From Georgenia soli (GTDB taxonomy: Bacteria; Actinomycetota; Actinomycetes; Actinomycetales; Actinomycetaceae): a DNA stretch of 64,000 bases. A program made the translations under genes and the position numbers. Numbering within the stretch: the stretch's first letter is position 1; each line of letters begins with the position of its first letter. The stretch spans positions 3,782,001-3,846,000 of the forward strand of contig NZ_PDJI01000004.1 of the NCBI RefSeq assembly GCF_002563695.1. The letters run 5' to 3'. This document shows, piece after piece, positions 53,809 to 63,480 of the stretch. Below the pieces are notes generated by a model. It did no database searches and was not told the origin of the DNA. It saw nothing but the letters and a program-made list of their open reading frames with translations.

Positions 53809-53823
53809 GCCGACATTGTCGGC
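53809..53823. promoter_or_regulatory. 15-bp perfect palindrome between nuclease and comEA
   Basis: GCCGACA-T-TGTCGGC in the divergent control region (53655-53920). Could be an operator for either gene or a small hairpin in the nuclease leader. The regulator is unknown. Confidence 0.45.
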
Positions 53824-53920
53824 GCGACGGCGCCCCGCGGTTGACGCGTCACGGAACGTGCCGTGACGGTCGACGCCCACACACCGGCGGGGTTGCCGCC
53901 CCTTCCACAACCTGGACGAC

Positions 53921-54802
53921 GTGTGCAGCAGCGGCGGCGTGACCGCTCCTACCGTCGGCGGCGTGGAGGTTCGTCGGCGGGACAGAGGAGCACGGCTGCG
54001 TGCGCTCACCGCCGCCGCCTACACCGCCGCGGCCGGGCATCTGGAGGTCTCGCCCGAGGACGACGTCGTCCCGGCCCGCCGCCGGTGGTCGACCACGGCA
54101 CGCTCTGCGGCGGTCGCCGGGGCGGTGGCGCTGCTGTGCGCGCTGGTCATCGTCGCGGCGGCGTGGCTGGGCAGACCCGGCGAGCCGGTGCCGGTGCCGC
54201 CGCCCGGCGCCGTGGAGGGCGAGGTGGAGCCTGCAGGAGGCGAGGAGGCCGCGGCCCCGGGTTCTTCAGCGGCGACCGGCGCGCCGCCGCCGGCAGTTGG
54301 CACGCCGGAACCGGCTGCGTCGCCGGCGGGGGTCGTCGTCCACGTCGCGGGCGCGGTCGAGGTGCCGGGGGTGGTGGAGCTGACCGGCGGCGCGCGGGTG
54401 GCGCAGGCCGTCGAGGCTGCCGGAGGGGCGGCGGGCGACGCCGACCTCGGAGCGGTCAACCTCGCCCGCGTCCTGGTCGACGGCGAGCAGGTCTACGTCC
54501 CCCGGAAGGGCGAGCAGCCGCCCGGACCCGCGGCGGCGCCCCCCGCTCCGGGCGCGACCGACCAGGCGGCGTCGGCGCAGGCAGGTGGTGCTGGCGGCAC
54601 AGGCGGCACCGGCCCCGTGAACCTCAACACCGCCACCGCCGCCGAGCTCGACGAGCTGCCCGGCGTCGGGCCGGCGATCGCACAACGCATCCTGGAGTGG
54701 CGGGAGCTGAACGGCGGCTTCGCGTCGGTGGACGACCTCGACGAGGTCTCCGGGATCGGGCCCACGACGCTCGAGCGGCTGCGGCCCCTGGTGACGGTGT
54801 GA
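53921..54802 (+). CDS. comEA: ComEA family DNA-binding competence protein
   Basis: 293 aa. DNA receptor for transformation. One transmembrane helix (about residues 65-85), a Pro/Glu/Gly-rich linker, an SLBB domain (VVHVAGAVEVPGVVEL ... GEQVYVPRKGE) and a C-terminal helix-hairpin-helix pair (VNLNTATAAELDELPGVGPAIAQRI, quoted as two halves; then FASVDDLDEVSGIGP). GTG 53921 is used; nearby GTG codons are alternatives, so the first 20 residues are uncertain. comEC starts within its stop. Confidence 0.88.
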   Translation: MCSSGGVTAPTVGGVEVRRRDRGARLRALTAAAYTAAAGHLEVSPEDDVVPARRRWSTTARSAAVAGAVALLCALVIVAAAWLGRPGEPVPVPPPGAVEGEVEPAGGEEAAAPGSSAATGAPPPAVGTPEPAASPAGVVVHVAGAVEVPGVVELTGGARVAQAVEAAGGAAGDADLGAVNLARVLVDGEQVYVPRKGEQPPGPAAAPPAPGATDQAASAQAGGAGGTGGTGPVNLNTATAAELDELPGVGPAIAQRILEWRELNGGFASVDDLDEVSGIGPTTLERLRPLVTV

Positions 54803-57354
54803 CCGGCGGCGCGACATCGGGGTCACCGTCGCCGTCGCCGTCGGTCTCGCACCGTACCGCTACGTCCGGTGCCTCGCGACGCCCTCGGCGTGCGGCGCAG
54901 GAGGCCCCCGTGCCGCCCGCCCCGCTCGACGCCCGCCTCGTCCCGGCAGCCCTGGTGGCCTGGGCGGCGGTGCACGTGGCGGTCGCACAGCCGGCGGGAT
55001 GGTCCGTCGCGGCGGCGGCGGTCGTGCTGTCCCTCGCGGTCGTCCCTGTCCACCTGCTCCTGCGGGAGCGGCGGGCCGTGCGCCGAGCGGGTACCCGGCC
55101 GGGCGGAGCCGCCCGCCGGCGACACCGCGACGTCGCGCACCGCTCGCCGGCGGCCGCGGCACTGCTGACGGTCATGGTGGTCGCGGCGGTGCTGAGCTCC
55201 ACGGCGGCGCAGGTCCACGCCCGTACGGAAGGTGTGCTCGGCGACCTGGTCGCGCACGGCGCGAGCGCCATGGTGACCGGCCGCGTGGCGGCGGAGCCGC
55301 GCGCGATGGCGAGCCGGGAGTGGGACACCACGGAGCGGTACCGGGTCGTCGTCGACGCCGCCGAGGTGACGGGGCGCGGTGCCCGCTCGGCGGCGCGCGC
55401 GCCGGTCGTCGTCCTGGGCCCCGCCTCCTGGGGCGAGCTGACGCTCGGCGATCAGGTGGAGGTCCGGGGATCCCTCGTCGCGACCGACCCCGGTGACGAG
55501 GCGGTCGGCCTGCTCCTCACCTCCCGGGACCCGCGGGTGGTCGGCCCGCCGCCGTGGCACCTGCGTGCCGTCAACCTGCTGCGCGGCGCCCTCCGAGCGG
55601 TCACCGCGGACCTCTCGCCGCAGGCCAGGGGCCTGGTGCCCGGGATCGCTGTCGGCGACGACCGTGACCTGCCCGAGGATCTGCGCACCGACATGCGGGC
55701 GGTGTCTCTCACCCACCTGACCGCCGTCTCCGGTGCGCACGTGGCGATCCTGCTCGGGGCGGTGCTCGGCGCGGCCGTCTGGCTCCCGCGACGTGCGCGC
55801 ACCGCGGTCGGCGCGGTGGCGCTCGTGGCGTTCGTCGCGCTGGTCCGGCCCGAGCCCAGCGTGCTGCGCTCCGCGGTCATGGGGGCCGTCGTCCTGCTCG
55901 CGCTCGTCCTCGGGCGCCCGGCCCGCGCCCTGCCGGCCTTGTGCGCCGCCGTGGTGGCCCTCCTGCTCGTCGACCCCTGGCTGGCGCGCTCGTACGGCTT
56001 CGCGCTGTCGGTCCTGGCGACCGCCGGCCTGGTGCTGCTGGCGCGGCCGTGGGCGCGCTGGCTCTCCGGCGTGCTGCCGCGGTGGCTCGCGACGGCGATC
56101 GCCGTGCCGGCCGCGGCCCAGGCGGCCTGCGGGCCGGTGGTCGTCCTGCTGACTCCCGCCCTGTCGCTGTACGCCGTGCCGGCGAACCTTCTCGCGGCCC
56201 CGGCCGTGCCGCCGGCCACGGTGCTCGGCGTGGGCGCGACCGTGGTCGCGCCCTGGTGGCCGGACGCCGCGAAGGCCCTCGCGACCGCCGCGTCGTGGTT
56301 CACCGCTTGGATCGCCCTCGTCGCCCGGGCCCTGGCCGGCGCACCGGGCGCGCAGCTCGCGTGGCCGGGCGGCACCGGCGGCGCGCTCGCCCTGGCGGCC
56401 GTCACCGCGGTCGGGATCGCGCTGCTCGCGCGCGCCGGGCCACGCCGCACCGGTCACGTCCTGCCGGTGGCCGCGGTCGCCGTCGTCCTTCTCGTCCTGC
56501 CCGGGCCGCGCCAGGCCGTCACCGGGATGCTGCCGGACGGCTGGCCACCGCGGGAGTGGGTGGCGATCCAGTGCGACGTCGGCCAGGGTGCGGCGTTCCT
56601 CGTCCGCTCCGGACCGGCGGCCGCGGTGATGGTCGACGTCGGGCCGGCCGGGGCGGGCGCGGACGTCTGCCTGCGGGACGCCGGCGTGGCGAGCGTCGAC
56701 CTGCTCGTGCTCACGCACGGCCATGCCGACCACGTGGGAGCCCTGCCCGAGGTGCTCGCGTCCGTCGAGGTACGAAGAGTCCTTCTCGGTCCCGGGCCCG
56801 AGCCGGGGGGTGCGGTCGAGGCGGTGCTCGGGCAGCTCGCGGCGGCCCGGGTCCCGGTCGACCGCCCGGTCGTGGGAGACACCACGGTCCGGGGCCGCGC
56901 CGGGGACGTCGCGTGGGAGGTGCTCGGGCCGGGTGCGGACGCTGTCGGCGTCGCGGCGGGCGATGCGGCGGTGAACGACCTGTCGCTCGTGGTGAGCCTC
57001 GAGGCTCCCGGGCTGCGTGCCCTGGCGCTCGGCGACGTCGAGCTCGACGGCCAGGCCCGTCTCGCCCGTCGTCTGCGGGCGGCCCCGGTGGCGCCGTACG
57101 ACGTGGTGGTCATGGCGCACCACGGCTCCGCCCGGCAGGACGAGCGGCTGGCGGCGCTGCTCGCGCCGCGGCTGACCCTGGTGAGCGTGGGGCAGGACAA
57201 CGACTACGGGCACCCCTCGACGTCCGCCGTCGACCTCTACGCCGCCTCGGGACCGGTGCTGCGCACCGACCTGTGCGGGCAGGTGGCCGTGCTCCGCACG
57301 GACGAGGCGGCGGGGCTCGCGACACTTGCGGGGTGCCCGGCCGGCAGCGGGTGA
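54799..57354 (+). CDS. comEC: ComEC/Rec2 DNA uptake channel
   Basis: 851 aa. Membrane channel that moves single-stranded DNA into the cell. An N-terminal membrane/OB part, then the competence domain with LVPGIAVGDDRDLPEDL and LTAVSGAHVAILLGAVLGA, and many hydrophobic helices. The C-terminal third is a metallo-beta-lactamase-like domain: CDVGQGAAFLVRSG, LTHGHADHVGALPEV (metal motif HxHxDH), MAHHGSARQDE. The GTG at 54799 overlaps the comEA stop. It is one of the normal neighbours of holA in this phylum. Confidence 0.92.
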   Translation: MTGGATSGSPSPSPSVSHRTATSGASRRPRRAAQEAPVPPAPLDARLVPAALVAWAAVHVAVAQPAGWSVAAAAVVLSLAVVPVHLLLRERRAVRRAGTRPGGAARRRHRDVAHRSPAAAALLTVMVVAAVLSSTAAQVHARTEGVLGDLVAHGASAMVTGRVAAEPRAMASREWDTTERYRVVVDAAEVTGRGARSAARAPVVVLGPASWGELTLGDQVEVRGSLVATDPGDEAVGLLLTSRDPRVVGPPPWHLRAVNLLRGALRAVTADLSPQARGLVPGIAVGDDRDLPEDLRTDMRAVSLTHLTAVSGAHVAILLGAVLGAAVWLPRRARTAVGAVALVAFVALVRPEPSVLRSAVMGAVVLLALVLGRPARALPALCAAVVALLLVDPWLARSYGFALSVLATAGLVLLARPWARWLSGVLPRWLATAIAVPAAAQAACGPVVVLLTPALSLYAVPANLLAAPAVPPATVLGVGATVVAPWWPDAAKALATAASWFTAWIALVARALAGAPGAQLAWPGGTGGALALAAVTAVGIALLARAGPRRTGHVLPVAAVAVVLLVLPGPRQAVTGMLPDGWPPREWVAIQCDVGQGAAFLVRSGPAAAVMVDVGPAGAGADVCLRDAGVASVDLLVLTHGHADHVGALPEVLASVEVRRVLLGPGPEPGGAVEAVLGQLAAARVPVDRPVVGDTTVRGRAGDVAWEVLGPGADAVGVAAGDAAVNDLSLVVSLEAPGLRALALGDVELDGQARLARRLRAAPVAPYDVVVMAHHGSARQDERLAALLAPRLTLVSVGQDNDYGHPSTSAVDLYAASGPVLRTDLCGQVAVLRTDEAAGLATLAGCPAGSG

Positions 57355-57477
57355 GCGTGATCGAGCCGCGCGTGGGCGAGCCACAACCGACTCGCGGGCC
57401 TGCGAGCGGCGAGAGCGGTCGCGCGGCCGGGTGGACCGGAGACCGTCGTGTCGGCGGCGCGTGGCAGGCTTGGGGGC

Positions 57478-58479
57478 GTGCCACCAGCCCGCAGAAAAAG
57501 CACCCCGTCCCTGACCTGGGACCAGGTCGAGATCGCCCCCGTGGTGCTCGTCCGAGGTACCGAGGGTCTGCTGGCAGACCGTGCCGTCGACCGTCTCCTC
57601 GACCAGGCGCGGGAGGCCGACCCGCAGGTCGAGGTCACGCACCTCGAGGCCGCCGCGTACGAGTCGGGCCAGCTGGAGATGGTGGCCAGCCCGTCCCTGT
57701 TCGGTGAACGACGGTGCGTCATCGTGGAGGGGGCCGAGGCGATGACGGACGCCTTCCTCGACGACGCGCTCACGTACCTCCGTGCGGTGCCCGAGGACGT
57801 GTGGCTCATCCTGCGGCACAACGGCGGGACGCGCGGGAAGAAGCTCCTCGACACGGTGGCCTCGGGGGGCCACCCCGTCGTCATGTGCGACCCCGTCAAG
57901 CGCGACAGCGACAAGGCCGACTTCGTGCGGGCCGACTTCCGCCGCGCCCGGCGGCGCATCGACCCGGACGCCGTCCAGGCGCTCGTCGAGGCCACGGGTG
58001 CCGACCTGCGCGAGCTCGGCGCCGCCACGAGCCAGCTCATCGCCGACACGACCGGCACCGTGAGCACCGACGTCGTGCTGCGCTACTACGGGGGCCGGGT
58101 CGAGGCGAGCGGGTTCCGGGTCGCCGACGCCGCCGTCGCCGGCCAGGCGGGGGAGGCGGTCGCGCTGCTGCGCCACGCCGTCGCGACCGGCACCGGGCCC
58201 GTGCCGATCGTCGCCGCGCTGGCGATGAAGCTGCGCACGCTCGCGAAGGTGGCTGCCACGCGGGGCCGGTCCGGGGTCTCCGTCGGTGAGCTCGGGCTCG
58301 CCCCCTGGCAGGTCGACCGGGCGCGCCGGGAGCTGGGGGACTGGACGCCGGAGGGGCTCGCCACGGCCATCACGGCCGTGGCGGCGGCGGACGCGGAGGT
58401 GAAGGGTCTCGGGCGCGACCCGGTCTTCGCCGTCGAACGGGCCGTGCTCAAGGTCGCCGCCGCGAGGGGACGGCGCTGA
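57478..58479 (+). CDS. holA: DNA polymerase III subunit delta
   Basis: 333 aa. Opens and loads the sliding clamp as part of the clamp loader. It starts VPPARRKSTPSLTWDQVEIAPVV with the family's LVRGTEGLLADRAVDRLL, then FGERRCVIVEGAE and KRDSDKADFVRADF. The C-terminal collar includes GPVPIVAALAMKLRTLAK. GTG 57478 is chosen by homology. It follows comEC as in most actinobacteria. Confidence 0.9.
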   Translation: MPPARRKSTPSLTWDQVEIAPVVLVRGTEGLLADRAVDRLLDQAREADPQVEVTHLEAAAYESGQLEMVASPSLFGERRCVIVEGAEAMTDAFLDDALTYLRAVPEDVWLILRHNGGTRGKKLLDTVASGGHPVVMCDPVKRDSDKADFVRADFRRARRRIDPDAVQALVEATGADLRELGAATSQLIADTTGTVSTDVVLRYYGGRVEASGFRVADAAVAGQAGEAVALLRHAVATGTGPVPIVAALAMKLRTLAKVAATRGRSGVSVGELGLAPWQVDRARRELGDWTPEGLATAITAVAAADAEVKGLGRDPVFAVERAVLKVAAARGRR

Positions 58480-58528
58480 ACCGGCACGGCGCCCTCACCA
58501 CGGTGCGCCCCGACCACCCGGAGGCACC

Positions 58529-59962
58529 GTGAGGACCACTCGACCGACGCGGAACGAGCGGCTCGACCGGCTGCCGTTCACCCGGGAGCACCGCCGGCTG
58601 CTGGTCGGCTCGGGCGTGGGGTGGGCGCTGGACGCCATGGACGTCGGCCTCATCTCCTTCGTCATGGCGGCCCTGGCCGTGCAGTGGGAGCTGGGGGACA
58701 CCGAGCTCAGCCTCATCGGCTCGATCGGGTTCGTCGGCATGGCCCTCGGCGCCTCGCTCGGCGGCCTCCTGGCGGACCGGGTCGGCCGCCGGAACGTCTT
58801 TGCCGTCACCCTTCTCGTCTACGGCCTCGCCACGGGGGCCTCCGCGCTCGCGACCTCTGTCGGGGCGCTGCTGGCGCTCCGGTTCGTGGTGGGCCTGGGC
58901 CTGGGGTCGGAGCTGCCCGTCGCCTCGACGCTCGTGAGCGAGTACGCGCCGGCGCGCATCCGTGGCCGGCTGGTGGTCATCCTAGAGGCGTTCTGGGCGG
59001 TGGGGTGGCTCGCCGCAGCCCTGATCGGCTACTTCGTGGTCTCCGACACCGCGAACGGGTGGCGGTGGGCCCTCGCCCTCGGTGCCGTCCCGGCGTTGTA
59101 CGCCATCTACGTGCGCCGTGGGCTGCCCGAGTCGGTGCGGTTCCTGGAGTCCCAGGGCCGGCACGCCGAGGCCGAGGCCGCGGTGCGCCGCTTCGAGGAG
59201 TCGGCGCCGGTGTTCGTCACTGCCCGGACAGCGGGTGGAACCTCGGTGGCACCGCCCGCCGACGGCCGCGAGGAGGACGGCCCCGAGGAGGACGGCCGCG
59301 AGGAGGACGGCCCCGAGGATGGTGGCCGCGCGGACTCGGCCCCGGCCCGGGAAGCCGCGCCGGGACGCCGCGGGCTGCTCGCGATCTGGGCGCCAGCCCT
59401 GCGCACCCGCACCACGGGGCTGTGGCTGGTGTGGTTCTTCCTGAACTTCGCCTACTACGGGGCCTTCACCTGGCTCCCCACCCTGCTTCTCGCCTCCGGC
59501 CTCGACCTCGTCCGTTCCTTCGGCTACACGGTGATCATCACCGCTGCCCAGCTCCCGGGCTACGCCACGGCGGCCTACCTGATCGAGCGGTGGGGACGCC
59601 GACCCACTCTGGCGAGCTTCCTCGTCGGCGCGGCGGCGGCCTCCTACCTCTTCGCCGTCGCCGGGACGCCGTCGGCCGTGATCACGGCGGGGTGCCTGCT
59701 CTCCTTCTTCGCCCTCGGCGCCTGGGGAGCGCTGTACGCGGTCACGCCCGAGATGTACCCGACGGCGGTTCGTGCGGGCGGTGCCGGCTGGGCCGCCGGC
59801 TTTGGTCGCATCGCCTCCATCCTGGCTCCGCTCGCTGTGCCGCTGCTGAACCGGGCGGGCGATCTCTGGCTCGTGTTCACCGCCTTCGCGGCGTCGTTCG
59901 TCGTCGCCGCCGGCGGAGCGCTCCTGCTCGCCGAGCGACGCGGGCTCGCCCTGGACGACTGA
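58529..59962 (+). CDS. MFS transporter of the metabolite:proton symporter type
   Basis: 477 aa, 12 transmembrane segments in two halves. It has the sugar/aromatic-acid porter marks GWALDAMDVGLISFV, GGLLADRVGRRNVF and RFVVGLGLGSELP in the first half, and ITAAQLPGYATAAYLIERWGRRP in the second, similar to niacin/aromatic-acid transporters. The substrate is not deducible. The central cytoplasmic loop is lengthened by a repeated GREEDGPEED block built from 15-bp DNA repeats (about 59267-59325). Start GTG 58529. Confidence 0.85.
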   Translation: MRTTRPTRNERLDRLPFTREHRRLLVGSGVGWALDAMDVGLISFVMAALAVQWELGDTELSLIGSIGFVGMALGASLGGLLADRVGRRNVFAVTLLVYGLATGASALATSVGALLALRFVVGLGLGSELPVASTLVSEYAPARIRGRLVVILEAFWAVGWLAAALIGYFVVSDTANGWRWALALGAVPALYAIYVRRGLPESVRFLESQGRHAEAEAAVRRFEESAPVFVTARTAGGTSVAPPADGREEDGPEEDGREEDGPEDGGRADSAPAREAAPGRRGLLAIWAPALRTRTTGLWLVWFFLNFAYYGAFTWLPTLLLASGLDLVRSFGYTVIITAAQLPGYATAAYLIERWGRRPTLASFLVGAAAASYLFAVAGTPSAVITAGCLLSFFALGAWGALYAVTPEMYPTAVRAGGAGWAAGFGRIASILAPLAVPLLNRAGDLWLVFTAFAASFVVAAGGALLLAERRGLALDD

Positions 59963-60051
59963 GCCTCCGGGCCCCCACCGTTCACCGGGCCGCCACCCGA
60001 CACTCCTCCCGCCGTCGCCGGTCCGACACCGGCGGCAGCCACGGTGTGCAC

Positions 60052-61239
60052 GTGCGCGTAGCGATCGTGACCGAGTCGTTCCTGCCCGCCGCCAACGGGG
60101 TGACCACCTCGGTGCTGCGGGTCCTCGACCACCTCGCCGCCCGCGGGCACGACGCCGTCGTCGTCTGTCCGGGACCCGCGCCGCGGAAGTACGCCGGCTT
60201 CCGGGTGATCGAGGCCCCCTCGTTCAGCTACCGGGGCTTCCGCGCCGCCGTCCCGGGGCTGCAGCTGTCTCGGGTGCTCGACGCCTTCGCACCGGACGTC
60301 CTGCACGCGGCGTCCCCGTTCGGGCTCGGCGCCCAGGCCCTGCTCCTCGCACGGCGGCGGGGCATCCCGACCGTGGCCATCTTCCAGACGGACGTGGCCG
60401 GGTTCGCCCGCAAGCACGGGCTCAGCGCCAGCGCCCCCGGCATCTGGCGATGGCTCCGTCGCGTGCACTCCTGCGCCGACCTCACCCTCGCCCCGTCCAC
60501 CGCGTCGCTCGCAGACCTTGCGGCCGCGGGGATCGAGCGCACCGGCTGGTGGGGCCGTGGCGTCGACGCGGACACCTATCACCCCCGGCACCGGGGGACG
60601 CCAGAGGGAGGCGCCTTACGCCAGTTCCTGCTGGACGGGGCGCCTGAGGGGGCCGTGCTCGTGGGCTACGTCGGGCGCCTGGCCCCGGAGAAGCGGGTGG
60701 AGCGGCTCGCCGCCCTGGCCGGCGACCCACGGGTGCGGCTCGTCGTCGTGGGGGACGGGCCCTCGCGGGCGGTCCTCGAGCGGCAGCTGCCCGGTGCCCG
60801 GTTCCTGGGACGGCTCGACGGCGCCGACCTCGCGCGCGCGTACGCCGCCCTGGACGTGTTCGTCCACACCGGCACCCACGAGACCTTCGGTCAGACGCTC
60901 CAGGAAGCCATGGCCAGCGGCGTCACCGTCGTCGCCCCGGCGGCCGGAGGGCCGCTCGACGTGGTCGCGCAGGGCGAGACCGGGTATCTCTACGCCCCGG
61001 AGGACGACGGCGCGCTGGTCGGCGCGGTCCGGGCGCTCGCCGGCGACCCGGCCATGCGGGCCCGGATGGGGGAGGCGGGACGACGGCGCGTGCTGCCTCG
61101 CTCGTGGGAGGCGTTGGGCGAGGCGCTCCTCGGGCACTACGCCGCGGTGATCGACCGGGCGGAGGAGCGCGTCGCACGGCAGGTCGCCGGCTTTGAGCGG
61201 CAGCTCCGCCTGACCGGGGCCAGGCAGCCGCACCCGTGA
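60052..61239 (+). CDS. glycosyltransferase family 4 (mannosyltransferase MgtA-like)
   Basis: 395 aa. GT-B fold. It opens VRVAIVTESFLPAANGVTTSV, the signature of the GDP-mannose-dependent mannosyltransferases of actinobacteria (MgtA/PimB-like). The donor-binding region is VGYVGRLAPEKRVERLAAL, and GTHETFGQTLQEAMASG holds the E-x7-E motif. It probably adds mannose to a glycolipid of the cell envelope; the acceptor is unknown. GTG 60052 or GTG 60046 two codons before it. It lies between holA-MFS and rpsT, separated from rpsT by a strong hairpin. Confidence 0.86.
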   Translation: MRVAIVTESFLPAANGVTTSVLRVLDHLAARGHDAVVVCPGPAPRKYAGFRVIEAPSFSYRGFRAAVPGLQLSRVLDAFAPDVLHAASPFGLGAQALLLARRRGIPTVAIFQTDVAGFARKHGLSASAPGIWRWLRRVHSCADLTLAPSTASLADLAAAGIERTGWWGRGVDADTYHPRHRGTPEGGALRQFLLDGAPEGAVLVGYVGRLAPEKRVERLAALAGDPRVRLVVVGDGPSRAVLERQLPGARFLGRLDGADLARAYAALDVFVHTGTHETFGQTLQEAMASGVTVVAPAAGGPLDVVAQGETGYLYAPEDDGALVGAVRALAGDPAMRARMGEAGRRRVLPRSWEALGEALLGHYAAVIDRAEERVARQVAGFERQLRLTGARQPHP

Positions 61240-61295
61240 CGGGAACGGCCCCGGTGCACCCGACGGTGACGACGCGGCTGCACCCTGCACGGGGA

Positions 61296-61333
61296 CGACG
61301 AAGGCGCCGTCCCGTGGGACGGCGCCTTCGTCG
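61296..61333. terminator. bidirectional hairpin terminator
   Basis: Perfect 18-bp stem: CGACGAAGGCGCCGTCCC (61296-61313) and its complement (61316-61333), loop GT. It lies between the convergent glycosyltransferase and rpsT genes, so can stop transcription from both sides. Confidence 0.88.
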
Positions 61334-61355
61334 ACGGCTCAGCGAGCTGCGAAGC

Positions 61356-61616
61356 TCAGAGCGCGGAGATCTGCTTGGCCAGCTTCGACTTGCGGTTGGC
61401 CGCCTGGTTGGCGTGGATGACGCCCTTGCTGGCGGCCTTGTCGAGCTTGCGGCCGGCGGTCTTGAGCGCCGTCTCTGCAGCCTCCTTGTCGCCGGCGGCG
61501 AGGGCCTCGCGGACCTTGCGCACGTGCGTCTTGAGCTCGGACTTGACGGCCTTGTTGCGCAGCCGCGCCTTCTCGTTGGTGAGGATGCGCTTCTTCTGGG
61601 ACTTGATGTTCGCCAC
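61356..61616 (-). CDS. rpsT: 30S ribosomal protein S20
   Basis: 86 aa, normal length. Binds 16S rRNA in the small subunit body. It starts [21 protein letters not shown], with the basic N-terminal helix and [14 protein letters not shown] as in the family; the C-terminus [22 protein letters not shown] is typical (quoted parts abut). No other ribosomal gene is nearby. Its place between holA and lepA is common in actinobacteria. The 277-bp gap upstream (61617-61893) holds its promoter; no other feature was seen there. Confidence 0.96.
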   Translation of the reverse strand: MANIKSQKKRILTNEKARLRNKAVKSELKTHVRKVREALAAGDKEAAETALKTAGRKLDKAASKGVIHANQAANRKSKLAKQISAL

Positions 61617-61893
61617 GTGTGGGACTCTCTCTGCTTTCGCCGGAGCGATCTGTCAACGGTCGTGAGGGATTCGCCGCGACCGGGACTGGGGCGTGGGGTA
61701 CCTCGTGGTTGGTCGGTGGCCGGGCCGCAGCCGACCGGGCGGCGACCCAAGCGGACACCTTACCAGCCGGGTGTCGCGGTGGGCGAGGTCACGCCGGGTG
61801 ACTGACGTCTCCCGGGGCGGTCGCGGACACGCCGCCTGATGCGGTGTAGCGGCCCCGTGGAGCCCCGGCGCGGGCGGGGCGGCGGCGGAGCGG

Positions 61894-62502
61894 TCAGCGG
61901 TGGTGGGCGCGCAAGGCGGTCGCGACCTCGTCGAACCGGACCTTGTCGAGCGCGCCGCCGTTGCGCCGCACGGCCATCGGCTCCACGAGCAGCAGTCGGT
62001 CGAGGCGGACCTCGCTCTGGCGGCCGCGGGAGTCCCAGGCGCCCGAACCGACGTCGATCCAGTGGCGCCCGTACCGGGCCTCGTCCGCCGCGTCGCGGTC
62101 GTGGTCCTTCGAGGTCATCTGCGCGACCACAAGACCCGCGCCTTCCCGGGCGAGCACCAGGACGGGCCGGTCCTTGCCCTGCTGCGGGTCGTCGTCGTAG
62201 GGCACCCACGTCCACACCACCTCACCGGGGTCCGGCTGGTCGTCGTGGCGCGGGGTGTAGTCGAGGTCCGGCAGGCCCAGGCGTGCGACGTCGTACTCCA
62301 CCGTCTCGCGCGAGCTCGCCTCGACCTGCTGCTCACCTCTGGTGTCCCGGGGCGATGACGTCCCTCGCGGGCCGGCGTCGCGCCGTGGCCGCCGCGGCTG
62401 GTCGTTCGAGGGGTCGTCGGTGCGGCGGCGCAGGTACTGCTGGGCGGCGCCCTCGGCCGCACGGCCGGCGACCCGCAGGGCGCGGCGGAAGAACGAGGTC
62501 AT
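61894..62502 (-). CDS. PemK/MazF-like protein with N-terminal extension
   Basis: 202 aa. The C-terminal 115 residues match the MazF/PemK fold: [26 protein letters not shown], then [11 protein letters not shown] and [13 protein letters not shown], family of toxin-like endoribonucleases (quoted segments kept short). An 80-residue basic, disordered N-terminus ([17 protein letters not shown]) precedes it, starting [20 protein letters not shown]. No antitoxin gene is adjacent, so it may not be a toxin. TAGCCT reads 8 bp before the ATG (62516-62511), consistent with a leaderless mRNA. Confidence 0.77.
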   Translation of the reverse strand: MTSFFRRALRVAGRAAEGAAQQYLRRRTDDPSNDQPRRPRRDAGPRGTSSPRDTRGEQQVEASSRETVEYDVARLGLPDLDYTPRHDDQPDPGEVVWTWVPYDDDPQQGKDRPVLVLAREGAGLVVAQMTSKDHDRDAADEARYGRHWIDVGSGAWDSRGRQSEVRLDRLLLVEPMAVRRNGGALDKVRFDEVATALRAHHR

Positions 62503-62667
62503 GGCGGCCAAGGCTACCGAGCCACGGCCGGAGCGCCTCCTGTCCCGCCGGTGCGCCGCCGGGAGGATGGTCGCGTGGCCGCGGGCCTCACCTCCCCTGT
62601 GCCGCGGGGACCGTCCGGGGGGCGACGGTCGACGAGTGCGGTGCAGGGCGTCGGTCGGCGTGATCCG

Positions 62668-63249
62668 TCAGCCCACGACCAGGAGCACGGCCGTGACGAT
62701 CGCGCCGAGGGTCCCCAGCGGGATCGCCGCCAGCGTGCCCAGCAGCGCCACGATCGTCACCCGAAGATCGTCGGCGAGGTAGGGCGCCCGGACCTTGCCG
62801 CCCGCGGCGACCAGGGCGGCCCGCTGCGCGGCCTCGACGCGCGGGAGGAACCGCGCGGTACGGACGGCGCCCTCCGCCATCGCCGCGTTGAGCGTGTCCA
62901 CCTCGTCCTGCAGCGCGTAGCGGGAGGGGTCCTGTCCGTGGGAGTCGACGACGACCACCTCGCTCCCGGTGGTCCCCACGACCGTGTGACGCAGGTGGAG
63001 ATCCTGAGTCTGCGTCTGGAGACGCGCGCGGCGGACGGCCAGCACGACCACGGGGACCGCGAGGACGAGAGCCAGCGCCAGCGGGATCCAGGAGGTCCAT
63101 GTCGTGCCGCGGGTGCCGAGCAGGAAGGCGAGGAGGGCGAAGATCCCGACCGCCCCGCCGGCGGCGGCGAGCAGGAGCCCTCCGGGACGGCGCGCCACGC
63201 GCACGAGCGTGGGAACCACCTGGTTGAGCATGTCGCCGGCCGCCGTCAT
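62668..63249 (-). CDS. small membrane protein of unknown function
   Basis: 193 aa. Two hydrophobic helices in the first 75 residues ([20 protein letters not shown] and [18 protein letters not shown]), a soluble middle ([20 protein letters not shown] ... [17 protein letters not shown]), and a C-terminal hydrophobic helix ([20 protein letters not shown]). Not a family I recognise. Start ATG 63249 ([12 protein letters not shown]). Confidence 0.62.
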   Translation of the reverse strand: MTAAGDMLNQVVPTLVRVARRPGGLLLAAAGGAVGIFALLAFLLGTRGTTWTSWIPLALALVLAVPVVVLAVRRARLQTQTQDLHLRHTVVGTTGSEVVVVDSHGQDPSRYALQDEVDTLNAAMAEGAVRTARFLPRVEAAQRAALVAAGGKVRAPYLADDLRVTIVALLGTLAAIPLGTLGAIVTAVLLVVG

Positions 63250-63410
63250 GCGAAAAGCCTCGCACGACGGCGGAGCGGGTCGGCGAGGACTCATCCCTGG
63301 GCGAACATCGGGAACTTCCGTCGGCCGGGGGCTTTCCGGGGGGTTCCTTTTTGCTGGCGTGGGTTCTCCCACGCCGGTCCCGGGACACGAGGGCCCCCGG
63401 CGGAGGCGGC

Positions 63411-63480
63411 GGCGCCGTCGGGAGGCGGGAGGCGTCGTCGGGAGGCGGGCCGCGTCGTCGGGAGACGGGCCGCTTGGTCG
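63411..63480. repeat. tandem 20-bp units upstream of lepA
   Basis: About 3.5 units of exact 20-bp period, core GGAGGCGGGCCGCGTCGTCG, in the 312-bp gap between the membrane protein gene and lepA. A 12-bp palindrome GACCATATGGTC follows at 63499-63510. It differs from the other arrays in lying at 5' ends. Confidence 0.7.
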
